NCBI GenBank assembly: GCA_019096155.1
Contig: JAHCVI010000005.1
Span: 196,468 to 260,467, forward strand
Direction: 5' to 3'
DNA: 64,000 nt
Source of the DNA: Staphylotrichum longicolle
Taxonomy: Eukaryota; Ascomycota; Sordariomycetes; Sordariales; Chaetomiaceae
In this document: positions 10,732 to 22,662 of the stretch, one piece after another
How positions within the stretch are numbered: position 1 is the first letter of the stretch
How the letters are laid out: the number at the start of each line of letters is the position of its first letter
The notes under the pieces: generated by a model
Seen by the model: the letters and a program-made list of their open reading frames with translations, nothing else
What the model was told of the DNA's origin: nothing
Database searches by the model: none
Made by a program: the position numbers and the translations under genes

Positions 10732-13378
10732 TCACGGCAAGCTCATGAACAGCTTCAACAACTTGGGGTATATCGGAGATCTGATGCCTTGTCAGTAAAG
10801 ATGTTTGACCCGGAACAAGAAGACACTTACCCCAGTCCTGTGACAGGGTCCCATCCCTCCTTGACTTGAAAACCGTCTCCGCCGCAGCCGGGATTTGACC
10901 CCTGGGTGATGTCCGTAAACACCTCTGGATGTTCGTACTGCACCGTCGTCAGCAACCGCCCACGGGTCAACACTCTGACAGAAAGTGGAAGAAGGGACTC
11001 ACCAACACCTGCTGCACAAATCCAACCGTGCTCTTGCCCGCAGCCAGGCGCTCCTCGTTAATCAGCGTCAGGATGGACGCCCAGATCGGGGTGGCAACCG
11101 ACGTCCCGTGCATCCGGTTCGGATAGCCCCTGAGCACCACGCGGAAGCTCTCCCCCATGGCCGACACATCCGGGTACCCCCGCCCGGCAATGTTGAACAG
11201 CTTCCCCGGCCCCGGCGGTGGCCTAACGCTGTCAAACCCCATCCCGCCCGCGCTCACATACCCCAAGTCGGTCGCGTTCGCCCGTTCCAAGTACCCCCTG
11301 ACGTGCTTGTCCTGCCACTTGGGCCGCTCAAACACATTCGAGAACCCGCCGCCCGACGCAAACGTCTCGGCCGCGATCTCCACCAGCTTGGGCACCGTCC
11401 CGGGGGTCGAGTACTCGGGCTCCACGACGGTTGTGGCGCCGACGCTCAGCACGTACGGGCAGTTGCCCATGACGCGCGGCGAGAAGACGTCGCGCTGCGC
11501 GCCGAGGCACTCGGCCCGCGGGTCCATCCACCGCCCGCCCACGCCGTAGTCGCCCGACGACTCGACCACCGTCACCCCCTGCAGCGCGAGCTTCATCACC
11601 TCGAGGCACTGCCGGCGCATGTAGTTGGCCGGCCACGCGTGCTCCGAGCCGCTGTAGCTGATGGAGATGACGTTGGTCGGCGGGTACCGGCCGCACATGA
11701 GCGCGCCCTGGTAGCCGCCCTGCTCCGGGCCCGCGTTGGGGTTGGGGTACTCTGGGTCGCGGCAGTCGTCGGTCACGCAGTTGCCCGTCATGTTGAAGGC
11801 GGTGAGGTGGCAGTAGGATTCGTCGATGGCGTCAAAGAAGGCTGGTTTTTGTTTGTTGGAAGAGTCAGTCAGGTGTTACTTACCATCTTGCAGGGTGTAA
11901 GGGAAGGGAAGCGGAAGCGGAAGCGGAAGGGGGGCTGACTGACTGTTGAAGAAGCCAGTGTATTTGCTGCCGGCGCGGGACTGGTTCTTTTGATACCACT
12001 CGTCGTCGGTCTGGAAGAGGACGGTCTTCTGTGGCCAGACGAGCGGGATGGCGACCTGGAAGTCGAGGTCGGCTTCGTCGCCGGCTTTGGAGGTGTCGTT
12101 GGTGGGGCCGAGGGCGCCATTGATGGAACGGAGTTTGGGGTGCGTGCCACGAGGGACCCAGCTGTTTGCTGTGAGTCAATGGTTTCGTGGAAAAAATGAA
12201 TGAGGGGAAGACGTACGGGGCAATGTATCGCCAGTAGTTGTCGAGGTCTTCTTGGCTGTAGTGCTGCCCCAAGCCCTGGAAGATGCCCAACTCATTGCCC
12301 TTGGCGGCTCTGGTGCCATTGGGGATCTGATACTGCGCTGCAAAGACGTTAGCAAATCATTGAAAGCCATAAACTGGACGTGAACTTGCTCCTGATGCAT
12401 TGCGGCGTGATCTCGTCGCTGCACGGTCCTGTCACCTTAAAGATGCTGTTCTCCGGACCTGGATCAGTCGGGCGAGGCTTGCACTTCCCCTTCCCTTTGC
12501 CTTTCTCTTGCCCTTTACCCCCTTTTCTTGCCTTGCCGCCCAAATCACCAGTCAAATGACGGCGGCCAATCATCCTTTTTCTGATCTTTTCATCATTCCC
12601 GCCAGTCATAAGCTTGATGCCAGGTGTGATGTAGTCAATGTGATGTGACACATTGTGTGGGACGTGGTATCTTCTCAACATTAGATGTTTCTGAGCCTGG
12701 GAGGAGCGCAGTGGAAGAACGTACTGAGAACAAGCAATGTTCTGAATACCTGTCTTCACATTCTCAAAGATGTGGTATTTGGCGAGAAGCAACCCCTCGA
12801 GTTCGTGTGCTGCGGCGTCAAATTGTATCCACTGTTTGGACAGTCCGTTAAGTTCCGTGTTAGCGGTCCCCGTCCGTGGGTTGCTCCTCCTGCTCTCATT
12901 TCATGCAGAGCTCACCTGTTTGTTCTCTGACTGTGACACTCTCCCTTCATCAATCCCGGCTGAGGCCAGCCACCGCTTGACCTTCGCAACCGAGTAATTG
13001 CCTGGGGCAAACAGGTCAATGACCTCCGCCCGTGTGAGGTGTTTCCCATAGTTTGGCGAGTTTGGGTTTGATCTGAACTTGGTAAGCAGGGAGATTAAGC
13101 AGATGGGGCGTTGTGTCTTACATGTCCATGAGCCTCTCGTGCCCAGCATCTACGTTGGACTGCTTCAGTCCGATCCGCACTGGGAGTGTCGCCTCAGCAT
13201 CCACGAGCTCGCGCTTCACCCATCCCTGAAGATGGCCTTGCGTATGTCTTTCATGGACGACGTGTGATGAGGGGACACTCCGCGGTGATCGGTCCCTGGT
13301 GTTGACTCTGCCCCCTGAGGCTGGCAGGACGAGCCCGCAGAGACTTGAGAGTCCGAATAGGGCGTTTCGGAGCTTCAT
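10732..13378 (-). CDS. Tripeptidyl peptidase / sedolisin (S53), secreted
   Basis: Nine exons: 13378..13122, 13072..12916, 12831..12725, 12670..12390, 12337..12217, 12161..11884, 11841..11003, 10937..10831, 10780..10732 (2196 nt, 731 aa). A signal peptide (MKLRNALFGLSSLCGLVLPASG) precedes the S53 activation domain (SPNYGKHLT, YHVPHNV...DYITPG). The catalytic domain has Glu337/Asp341 in DEADLDFQ, the oxyanion Asp498 in SSGDYG, Ser648 in HGTSVATP, and a C-terminal calcium-site region DPVTGLG. Enzymes of this family remove tripeptides, or cut internally, at acid pH outside the cell. Two oddities: a Lys/Gly-rich stretch between the activation and catalytic domains, and intron 4 (12338..12389), which begins GCAAGT; a GC-AG intron is the only choice that keeps the frame. 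A PL repeat lies at about 11905-11930. Confidence 0.93.
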
Positions 13379-15269
13379 TGTAGCTGTTGCAGCTGCCAGC
13401 CAGAGGGTCTTGAGAGAGTGAGAGGGCAAGGATGGCTGGACATGTGCCGGGGAGATGGGCTCATCTTGAGGTGAGTTGGGTGACTTACAACTAGACCACG
13501 GTGGCGACCCAAGTAAAGCGGCGACCGGCCGGATCTATTTTCGTCACTACTAACCATCTTGGCAGGGGTATAAAGTATCACCGCTGGGCTGGGCTCGGCT
13601 TGGGGCGTGATATAAAGCGGCCGGGTAAAATGCTACCTTTATTACGGTACCGGGTCCAGAACCCAGCTCTGAGGCGACGCTGCAGGCCATTGGCCCCTCT
13701 GAGTCCAAAGGCCCCGAGACCAAAACGGCAGAGGACAATTTGTTCCGATGCTAGCCTCGGACGGTCGCGAGTGTCTTGCTCAATACGTGCAACCGTCTTG
13801 CATTTCTCACAGATTGCGAGCCACGTTCTGGATCCCAAGGTTGCACCAGTTTACCCCTAAATGCAGAGCCTCGAGACAGAAAATCCGGGTAGGACCTTCT
13901 TAAGACCGCCTCGGCTCGCATTTCTAATGAAATAATCCCTTTAGTAAACAGTTTTGCCACGTGCAGAGATGTAGTTAGGTTCCAACAGGGCGTTGTGGCG
14001 CTACGTTGTCAGATCTCCTCCTCAACTCCTTCCCCTCACAGTACTCTCACTCTCTATGCGTGGCCCAGAACGACTCGCTTGGCAACTGTCGGCACCTAAA
14101 TCTTGTCGTCTGTCTCAACCATGACCCAGTGACTGTCACTTGATGTGCCGAGTCCAAGCCAGCCGGTGCCGGTGATGAATATCTCAGCCAACAGACAGAG
14201 CATTGAGAGTTGCCGTTGAGCGGTAGCTGAACTGACTGATTCCAAAGTTTGTAAAACAGGTGAGGCATCTTGTTTGAACACATGCAAGTTCAAGCACGGT
14301 AGTACAATCTTCTCTTTGAGTTTCGAACTTCCCAAGCTGGCAGTGAGTCAAGCATCCACGGCAAAACAAGAGCGCAGAGAACAGATAGCGATGGTTGGCT
14401 GTGTCCGTTCGTCTTGTCTAGGACAGGGGATGACCATAACGGACGAATCTGTACTTCGCGATGTGAGAGGCTTTTCTGAGAGGATCTGAGTAGCGTTGGA
14501 AGAGATGCGCAGGGTGATGATGGGCCATTAGTCCTTTCGTGCTATCCCGAGATATCATTCATCTCCGAGGGCGGCCGACTGGTGGAAGACCCTGCTTTGT
14601 TAGTGCGTCTAACAAGCCACTTTCTGTTTCCCTGGTCACTTATTAAACAGAGAGTTTTTGTGCTAAGACATGAAGTATGACAGACGCCCTCTCCCCAGAA
14701 GCGCTCGAGGCGCTCCTCGAGACCCGAGAGTTTAAGGATGGTTTGCTGGCAATCTCGGTTGATCGCTATGATGTTGATTGTCTGGCACAATACTAGAGCC
14801 CATTTTTCTCTGGCACAGGGCGGCTACGAAGGGTTATTCTCCGGAGAACACCGGAGGGATTCACTCCCAGATGCAGACAGTATTTCACATCGAAAGAAGA
14901 CTCAAACAATCCAGTCTCATAACGCAAGGTGCTCTCTAGTTGGGCAACCAAATCTTCCACTTCGAATCAGTTCATTAACAGCTTACATCTAACAGCAGCC
15001 CCCTCAACAAGTAGATCAAACCCCTCCCGCTGGCATCCTGTTCTCTAACAAGAAGTCTAGTAGTCTATTACATTTGTTTATGCGTCCATGGTCGTCTAGG
15101 TAGTGGTACACTACAGTCAAAAAGGATTGAAACATGCCTCTACTCTCTCACAAATAGCCCGCCAGCCTGAGTGCCCACACCCGAAAAGATAGAAAAAGAA
15201 TGTCGTTTCCCAACCAAGCCAAGCCAAGTTCCCGCCCACCTGACTCCAACCACAACCCACCGAGCATAA
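13379..15269. other. Intergenic, no gene seen
   Basis: About 1.9 kb between the start of the S53 gene and the 3' end of the alpha-glucan synthase gene. Two TATAAAG motifs (near 13569 and 13611) point rightward, but no gene follows them. I see no tRNA, repeat or coding exon chain. Confidence 0.5.
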
Positions 15270-18200
15270 TTAAGGCTTGGCAACCTGCTCCTTCCGGAAG
15301 AACTTGAAGAACCCAAAGGGAATGATGAGCTGGAATAGCAGGCAACCCCAAAAAAACGGACTCGCAACGCCCGGGTACACGCCCTGCGAGAAATCCGGGA
15401 ACGTCGTGTGCGGCGAGAGCGCGTTGGGACTCGTCGCTCTGGCCAGCATCGTAAACGCGCTACCAATCACCTGCGCGCCGATCAGCACCGTCAACACGTG
15501 CTGCCTCGTCAGCGTCGCCAGCAACAACATGCCGAGCCCGACACCCTGGATGTTATCCAGCAGACCCAGCCACAACCACAGGCACCTCGAGACGATGGTC
15601 GACCCGACCGGGCCGCCCGCCCACGGCAGGTACCAGCCGAGACCGCTCGTCCCCCAAAACTCCTGCGCCCAGCGCGGCGCGCAGAGACCAATTGCGAAGA
15701 TGGGCAACAGCCATGTGTGCTCGTCCGAAAAGTAAGAGAAGGCGTACAGCACCAGCGCCCAGAGCCCGACGTAGAAGCCGAGCGCGAGCAGGAAGATACC
15801 CCACCCGGGCACGTGCTGCGTATTGAACAGGAACTGCCAGCTGCGACCATACGGCGCCGACAGCCAGTAGTTCTGCAAGATGATCATGACGAAGAACCAC
15901 GGCACAATCTTGCGGCGGTAGAGCGAGATGTAGAAACCCGGGATGGTGGCGGGCGACTGGCGGTAGAAATCGGGCAGGCCAAGGTACAGAATAACGCCGA
16001 TCGCCCAGAAGACAATGGCGATGGGGACACCGACGACGACAGCCTGGGGCACCTTGGAGGTGCCGACGAAGACGGTCTGTGTGGGGTCCATGTTGGCGAC
16101 GATGGAACCCCAATACCAAAGGCCAATGCTGTAAACTTGCGCAAAACCGGAGACCGTGAGGGCGCGGGTGATCCATTGTTTTGTGGGGGCGCCGCCTGGA
16201 TGGACATTGTCAGTTTCCCTGTCCGAAAGGTCGAGGCAAGGGGAGAGTACAAACCTTCGTCACCAAAGTTTAGGGCAAACGACAGGGCACCGCTGCTGGC
16301 GCCGGCGGCATAGAAGCATGTCGCGGCGTCCTCAAGCTTGTTGGCAACCCGCCAGTCGGGGATGAACGGAGCGATACCAATCAAGAGGAAAGCCAGGCCG
16401 AAGAAGAACCACGGGGCGGAGAGAGCGTAGACGGACTTGAGGTTGCGCTCCATGGCCCACCAGATAAGCGAGGTTGCCATGTACGTTGCCGCAACCATGT
16501 AAAGCTTCTCTGGTGTTTGAGTGGTCTCGCCAGTAAGAAGAACGATCTGGTACGAGCTGACCGAGATGACTTGGCCGAGGGCAAGCAGGAACGAGTAGAT
16601 TGGCCAGTCGCCGAGTCGGATGGACAAGAACCTTCGCGTCGGGTTAGCAAACAAACAATCCACCTGGGCAAGAAGGGCAACTTACTTCTTGATGCCTGTG
16701 GGCGCCTGGTATCCATCGCCCAGCAAGAATTCGTCATCGACGTGGTCAGGAGGTGGCGAGATCTCGAACACTGACCGCGCCAGGCTACTCGGAGTTGTGC
16801 TGCGATGCCGTTGCCGCCCGCGACTGACAACCGACTCGTTGCGTCTTTGATCGTTGCGGGATGCTGGGCGGCTGTTCACCGGGCTCCCCATACGAGACTC
16901 TCTGTGCCGACCCAGCTTTGCGTCACGGTACCTCGAGAACCACTCCTTCTCGCTCTTCTTGATGAAAGATTCGATGCACATGTCGTTGGTCGAGTTCTGG
17001 GCGCTGAGATCCTCGAGCATCTCCTCAAACATGGCATAGTACTCGCCGGTGGAGTCGTTGAAGAACTGGTCGACTTGCTGAAGCTTCAGATCGTGCCTGT
17101 CGCCGACGACGTCCGGAAGACTCAGCAGACTGCTGTTGCGGTGGCTCTGTCCGAGAGTGGGACGAGGCGGGGCCAGCCCATAATCAGCAGGAGCAAGACC
17201 AGGTGATGCCATACCATCCTTTTGGGCCCGGATGGCAAAGCTGTCGACGCTGATGGTGCTCTCGCGTGCTGAAGAATTAGCGTAGAACCCACCGTTGATG
17301 GAGCTTGCGGTGGAATCGCGGGGCGAATTTGACCTCCCGCCAAGCCATGGAGTTGATGGGGTGGGCAGATCGGGGGTCATGAGCGACCTGGGGGTTGGAG
17401 AGGCGATTGGTGATGGCGGTACAAGCGTTGTCTCCGGTCCGGGAGTGAATACCGAAGTGTGTCCCTGGTCGACGTGGGTCGCGGTGCTGCTTGGGGACGA
17501 GGGCCGGGAAGCCGGTCGGATAGCACCCAGCCCGGGGCTGAGTGAATCGAGCTTCTTCTTTCTCGCTTCTTTGTTGTGGATCCGAATGGACTCGCTGTAG
17601 AGTTCATCCAGTTGCTTGATCCACTGCGCAACGGGGAAACGCTGTTTCGCACTCCAAGCTCGCATCAGTTGACGCTTCGAGGCCTTGCAGTCGAGAGCCG
17701 AGATGATGGCCTGCTTGAACTGCTGAAGCAGATGGGAGGGAGTCATCGACTCGACGGTATACCAGAAGCCGGGCATCTGGCCCAGACCACCGACACGCGC
17801 TCCCACACCCAGCGCACCCTTCCTGCCGAACTCGACAGCGACCAGACCAAACGGCTCGTCACGCGAGGGGATGAGGGCGAACTCGGCACCGCTGAAAATG
17901 TACGGGGGCAACTGCGTGAATTCGGGCTTGCTGAAGACCCTCCTGGGGTACTTCTCCATCAGCTTCTGGAGCTTCAGCGCTGCAAAACGGCCGTACAGGT
18001 CAATGACGGGGCCAATGCAGATCAGCTGTGTCTTGGGGTACTTCTCCAGAATACTGGGGAAAATGTCGGCGATGAGGTCCACGCCCTTCTGCAAACTCCA
18101 GCGCCCAACGAAGACAAAGAGTTCGGCAGTCGGGTCGACTTCCAAGCCAGCCCATTCCTGCGCTTGGCGCCGGAGGCCTGCTCTCTTCTCCTCGAAGCTC

Positions 18201-21200
18201 TGGTCAATCTCAACGCTCTTGTCTTGCTTGGTGACGTCCTTGTTCGGATTCCACTCGGCGGTGTCCGACGGGTCGGGGTTTGGCAGTTGCCCAATGTTCT
18301 TCAAGCTCCAGAAAATGGGGTAACGCGCGAGGGAGCGATCACCGTACTTTCTGGACACACCGACGGCACCGAAACCACGCTGGTGGATCCGGAGATAGCT
18401 AGCGCCAGCGTGGAGCAAGTTGAAGACGGAACCGTATTGCACGTAATCCTTGACCACTTCCGGTGGCAGGTTGAACACGTCGCAGACCTCCTTCTGTTCC
18501 TCTGGTGTCCGCATCGGCCACATGCCTTGGAACTCGGCGTTGTGGAGGGAGAGACAGCAGGGGATGGTTTGAGGCAGGAGATAGAGCGGAGCGGCGGCGC
18601 CGTGATAATCGTTGATGTGGTAAATGTCGACTGGGAACCGGCGGATGGTGTCGGCAATACAGCTGTTCCATGCGGCATACAGAATGGCACTCTCGATGTC
18701 GTCCATGCGAGCAATGTACGGGTCGGCCTTGGTCTGCTTGCGGAAAATGGGGGCGTCGAGAAGGACAAAGGTGATGTTCTTGGCCGTGTAGTAGTAGACC
18801 TCAATCTCGTAGGGCTGGCCCATGACGTTGACGAACATGGACTCGGCATGCGTCATGCGGTCGAAGGGATAGTCGACATCACCAACCACGGGAATGACCC
18901 AGATGAGATCGACGTGAGAGAGAGCGGTTCCCATCAGCTGAGCCATGACACCCAAGCCGCCAATCTTGATCTTGATGCCGAAGTCGTCGATGTTGTACTC
19001 CATGGTGGCGATGAGCACGGTTCGCCGGCCCCCGGCACCGCCGAGAGGGAACATGGCGGCGCTTGGGGGAGGCGTTGGTGTGATGGCATTCATCTCCACA
19101 CCGCCCTTGCCAAGGGACTTGAAGTCGAGCCTGGATAGATTGCTGAGACCGAGGGGCATCCATCCCTTGCTTGTGAAGCCAGACTTGTTGACCTTGACTT
19201 GGTAGAAGCTGCGCATGTAGATCCACCCAGCCAGCACAGCGGTCAAGACGGGCAAGACGGCGAGAAGAATGAAGATGATGACCTGGAGACCGATATGGCC
19301 GGCGGGGACGTACTCGAACCGCCACGCTGCGTCGTTGTAGACGAGTTTGTAGGCGAGGTATGGCAGCGGGGGTGGTTTGGTGATGTTGATGACATTCTGT
19401 GCCAGACTGCTTGGGGGCAGGCGGTCGACGATACCATCGTTGTCAATGTCGCCGTAAATGGCTCCAACGTCCGGCTGGTTGTCCGGATTGATGCCCCAGA
19501 TGTTGAGCTGGAAGATCGCCGGCCACTCGTACATGAAATGCAATTCCCAGGTGCGGTGGTCAATCAAGTCCATCGATCCGGGCAACCCTGCATCGTAACC
19601 CCACTTGTTGTACGGGCCGTGAATTCTGATGTGAGGGAAGCCGCGCTCCAGAGGGACATCGGGACTGTCGGAGTGTTGGATGAAAGCCGAAGAGCCCAGT
19701 GGTTTGCTGTAATACTGGACCGTCAAATGTGTGCCCTCCCATTTCTGCAGGTCCGTCCCTTTCCACTCCGGCATGAAGTCTGTGATATCCTGTCTGCTGC
19801 CATCGTACACGTACCACGGGCTCCACTTTGAGCCCCAGGTGTTGGTGTATCGCCAGTGAGTGGCACCAGGGGCGGTATGCTGGACATAAAGCTTGCCTCC
19901 CTCCATGGCCAACAGGCTGCGGGAATAGTTTGCCGTCGGATGGGTCACAGGGTTGAAGTTCTTTTGACCGAAGCGAAGCAAGAAATGGTCGGTCGAGTTC
20001 GTCGTGCCATTCATCTTTGCCACGGTGATCTTAACGATGCCGTCTGGAACGTTCTGTAAACTGGTCTCCAACCTCCAGGCCGACGGGATGTACCCCGTGT
20101 AGGGTTTTGGCCCTGGGGGCGGGAGCGTCTTGCACTGCGGGGTGTCAAATTTGAGGCTCGTGCCGTTGCCCTTGCCGTCAACAACGACCACAGCCGACAG
20201 GGCGTTGGTGACGTCCTTGCAGCTCATTTCAACGTTGTACTCGATGGCAATGTTCTTGATCGCGCCACCGGCATTTGTTGAATCGAGGTGAGCATCATGC
20301 CCTGGCTCAAACTTTGTGATCATGGCTGCCGGCCTGGACTTTTCTTCGTAGTCCGCGGCCTGCACGTAAGCTCGGAACTCATACGGCTCCAGGGTGATGC
20401 TGGGGATACAGCCAGCAGTCTTGCCGGTAAAGCCGTTCGTCAGCACAGAGTTTTCCAACCGGATGGCCTTGTCGTCGCTGAAGACGTTTTGTACCTCGAC
20501 GCCGCCATCAAAGGGTGCAATGAACGCCTTGTCCTTGTCGCTGCACGCGGAGTCGTAGGTCGTGCGGTTTGGACGGTTGTGGAAAACCAACCATACCGGC
20601 GGATCAGTCTCGGTCTGCACCCCGTGGTACATGCCACGAGCAACGCTCCAAATGCCGAATTCCGTCTCGTTGCTGCTGCCCTCGAGTAACTGCCAAGTGG
20701 TGTTCCTGGCAAGGTTCTGGACAAGCCAACCATGCTCGAGCACTGGGAAGGCTTCGCGGAGGGCAAACATGTGGCGGAAAATGTTGCGGAGGGGTGCCGA
20801 AGGGTCGCGGTGGTCCCAGCCAACCTTTTCATCCTTGCAACCGTTCCGTCCCTTCTCGATGGGCCACCCCTTGTATTGTTCGATAGTGAGTCCGAAACAA
20901 CTGTGGGCTTGCCACGCTGGCGAGGTCGCAAAAGCCTGGCGGCCGTAGACGTAGTTGGAAGCAGTGCCATCGAGAGCATAGAGCGCCTGCTCTTCGCCGT
21001 AATAAACCAGAGGAGCACCGGGGAGGAGGAGGGTGGTAATGAAGTAACCAAGGAGCATGCGCTCAACCCCCTTTTCGATGGCGGGCCAACGGAACACATC
21101 CTGATTCGTCACACCGTAGAGATGGCGGGGATCGAACTCGTTGGTGTAGGCATTGAAAAAGTCGTTGGTCCGCACCATGTGATCCCACATGGCGGCCCAG

Positions 21201-22662
21201 TCCAGCGGAACGTCGAATCCTGCTTCGAGATTGCCGCTGAGACCCAGAAAGCGGGTCAAGCTGCGGTAAATGGAGTAATGGAAAGCACCACCATCAAGGG
21301 CGCTCTTGCCGGCATCGCGGATGAACACGCCTGTGTTACCGGTCGCGGGCGGCTTCATTTTCATGGCGTCTTCGGTCTTCAACTTCATCCCCACCTCGGG
21401 TTCGCGCCCACGACCCAGATAAATGGATCCCAGGTGGTTGCCGCTCGTGATTTCCCCAAATACAGCGAAGTTCTTCTTGCCCATTCTCGTGGCACATTCA
21501 CGCATGGCGGTGCTGAAGGACGCCTGGGCATCGACAGTGACCTGGACGGCCTTGTCGATACGGAACCCATCAATGTCCAACATCCGAATGGTCAAGCAGG
21601 AGAAATGCTCAAGGCGGGCCGCAACCGAGGGGTGCCAGTCGCGGAGGCGATCTTGGACGGAGGCGAACTTGGCGAGCTGGCGCTGCCAGTCGGGGAAGAC
21701 ACCAAAGGCCTCGATGTCGCCGTACTGGTCGAAGTCGCTGTTGTAGCAGCCCTTGAGTCCTTCTGGGTTGATGCGCGTCCCGTCTTCGTACCAGAACTGC
21801 GGATAGTCGCAGGTTTCGTTGTACTCGTTGCCAATATCGAAGTCGGGATATCGCCTGTCGTTCTTCCACAGCACCTTGTGTTCCTCGGTGCGAAACGGCG
21901 TGCTTTCGTTCAGGAACCCTTCGAAGCCAATCAAGTCGCTCATGCTGTAGTCGGGGTGTCAGATTCGCGTCAAGATCCAAACGGATTCCGGGGCTTGCTC
22001 ACGTCGCCATGGTGTTGTCGAGTACCACCGCCATTCCGCGGCGGTGGATCTCGTCGATGACCTCTTGCCATTTTCTGACAGTGCCAAAGTGCTTGTCAAG
22101 AAGGGTCAAATCGATGGGCTAGACATGTTGGTTAGCACTGCGGGTGAGAGGAGAAGTTTGGTCAACGTACTGAGTACGAGTCGGCGCCCCACGGGAGGTT
22201 GATGAAGGGAGATCCTGCAATGTAGATGGCCTAGCTCCCGTCAGAAACATACACCTCCCAGTTCTAACCAGCTAGACGTTGTACCTTGATCCCCATCCCC
22301 TCAATGTAATCTAACGTGTCCAGCAAGCCGTCCAGATCCCCGCCAAACCGGAGCTGGGTGCTCATCATGTCGGTCTCGTAAACGGTGCCATTCTTGTCGT
22401 CGTTTTCTGGGTCGCCATTCACGAAACGGTCGAGGAACAGCGAGTAGAAGGGTATCCTCCAATTTTTCGGGGTGGTGTCGACACTGGTGTCCCTGAGGCC
22501 CTCTCCGCGGCTGCCATTGTACTGAAGCGGCGTGTCGGCGAGTCGGTCTTGGTTCAGGTTCCAGTCGGCCTCGCTTGCGTCGAATCGAAGGCCGGAAACG
22601 AGAGTTAGGGCCGTAAAGAGTGTGAGAAGAAGCGGGCGAGAAAGGAAGGACGGACGAGTCAT
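15270..22662 (-). CDS. ags1: Alpha-1,3-glucan synthase
   Basis: Six exons: 22662..22285, 22230..22171, 22118..22003, 21944..16686, 16631..16255, 16195..15270 (7116 nt, 2371 aa), the usual size for Ags/Mok proteins. The order is: signal peptide; extracellular GH13 amylase-like domain (residues about 50-550, with MLDIDGFRIDKAVQVT and FGEITSGNH); a long extracellular linker; one membrane segment (VIIFILLAVLPVLTAVLAGW, near 1075); a cytosolic GT5 glycogen-synthase-like domain (about 1160-1700) with the KIGGLG nucleotide-sugar motif and SRDEPFGLVAVEFG; a Ser/Pro-rich link; and a multi-pass C-terminal membrane domain. It makes cell-wall alpha-1,3-glucan from UDP-glucose at the plasma membrane, and the outer amylase-like domain is thought to join chains. 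The ATG at 22662 is the first ATG in frame. It is divergent from the GPI-anchored amylase gene. Confidence 0.97.

Noticed and set aside
13565..13620. Two TATAAAG motifs 40 bp apart pointing rightward
   Set aside because: No rightward gene follows within the next kilobases; likely chance.
17576..19138. 520-codon open frame antisense to alpha-glucan synthase
   Set aside because: Shadow of the strongly conserved GT5 domain on the other strand; no similarity of its own seen.
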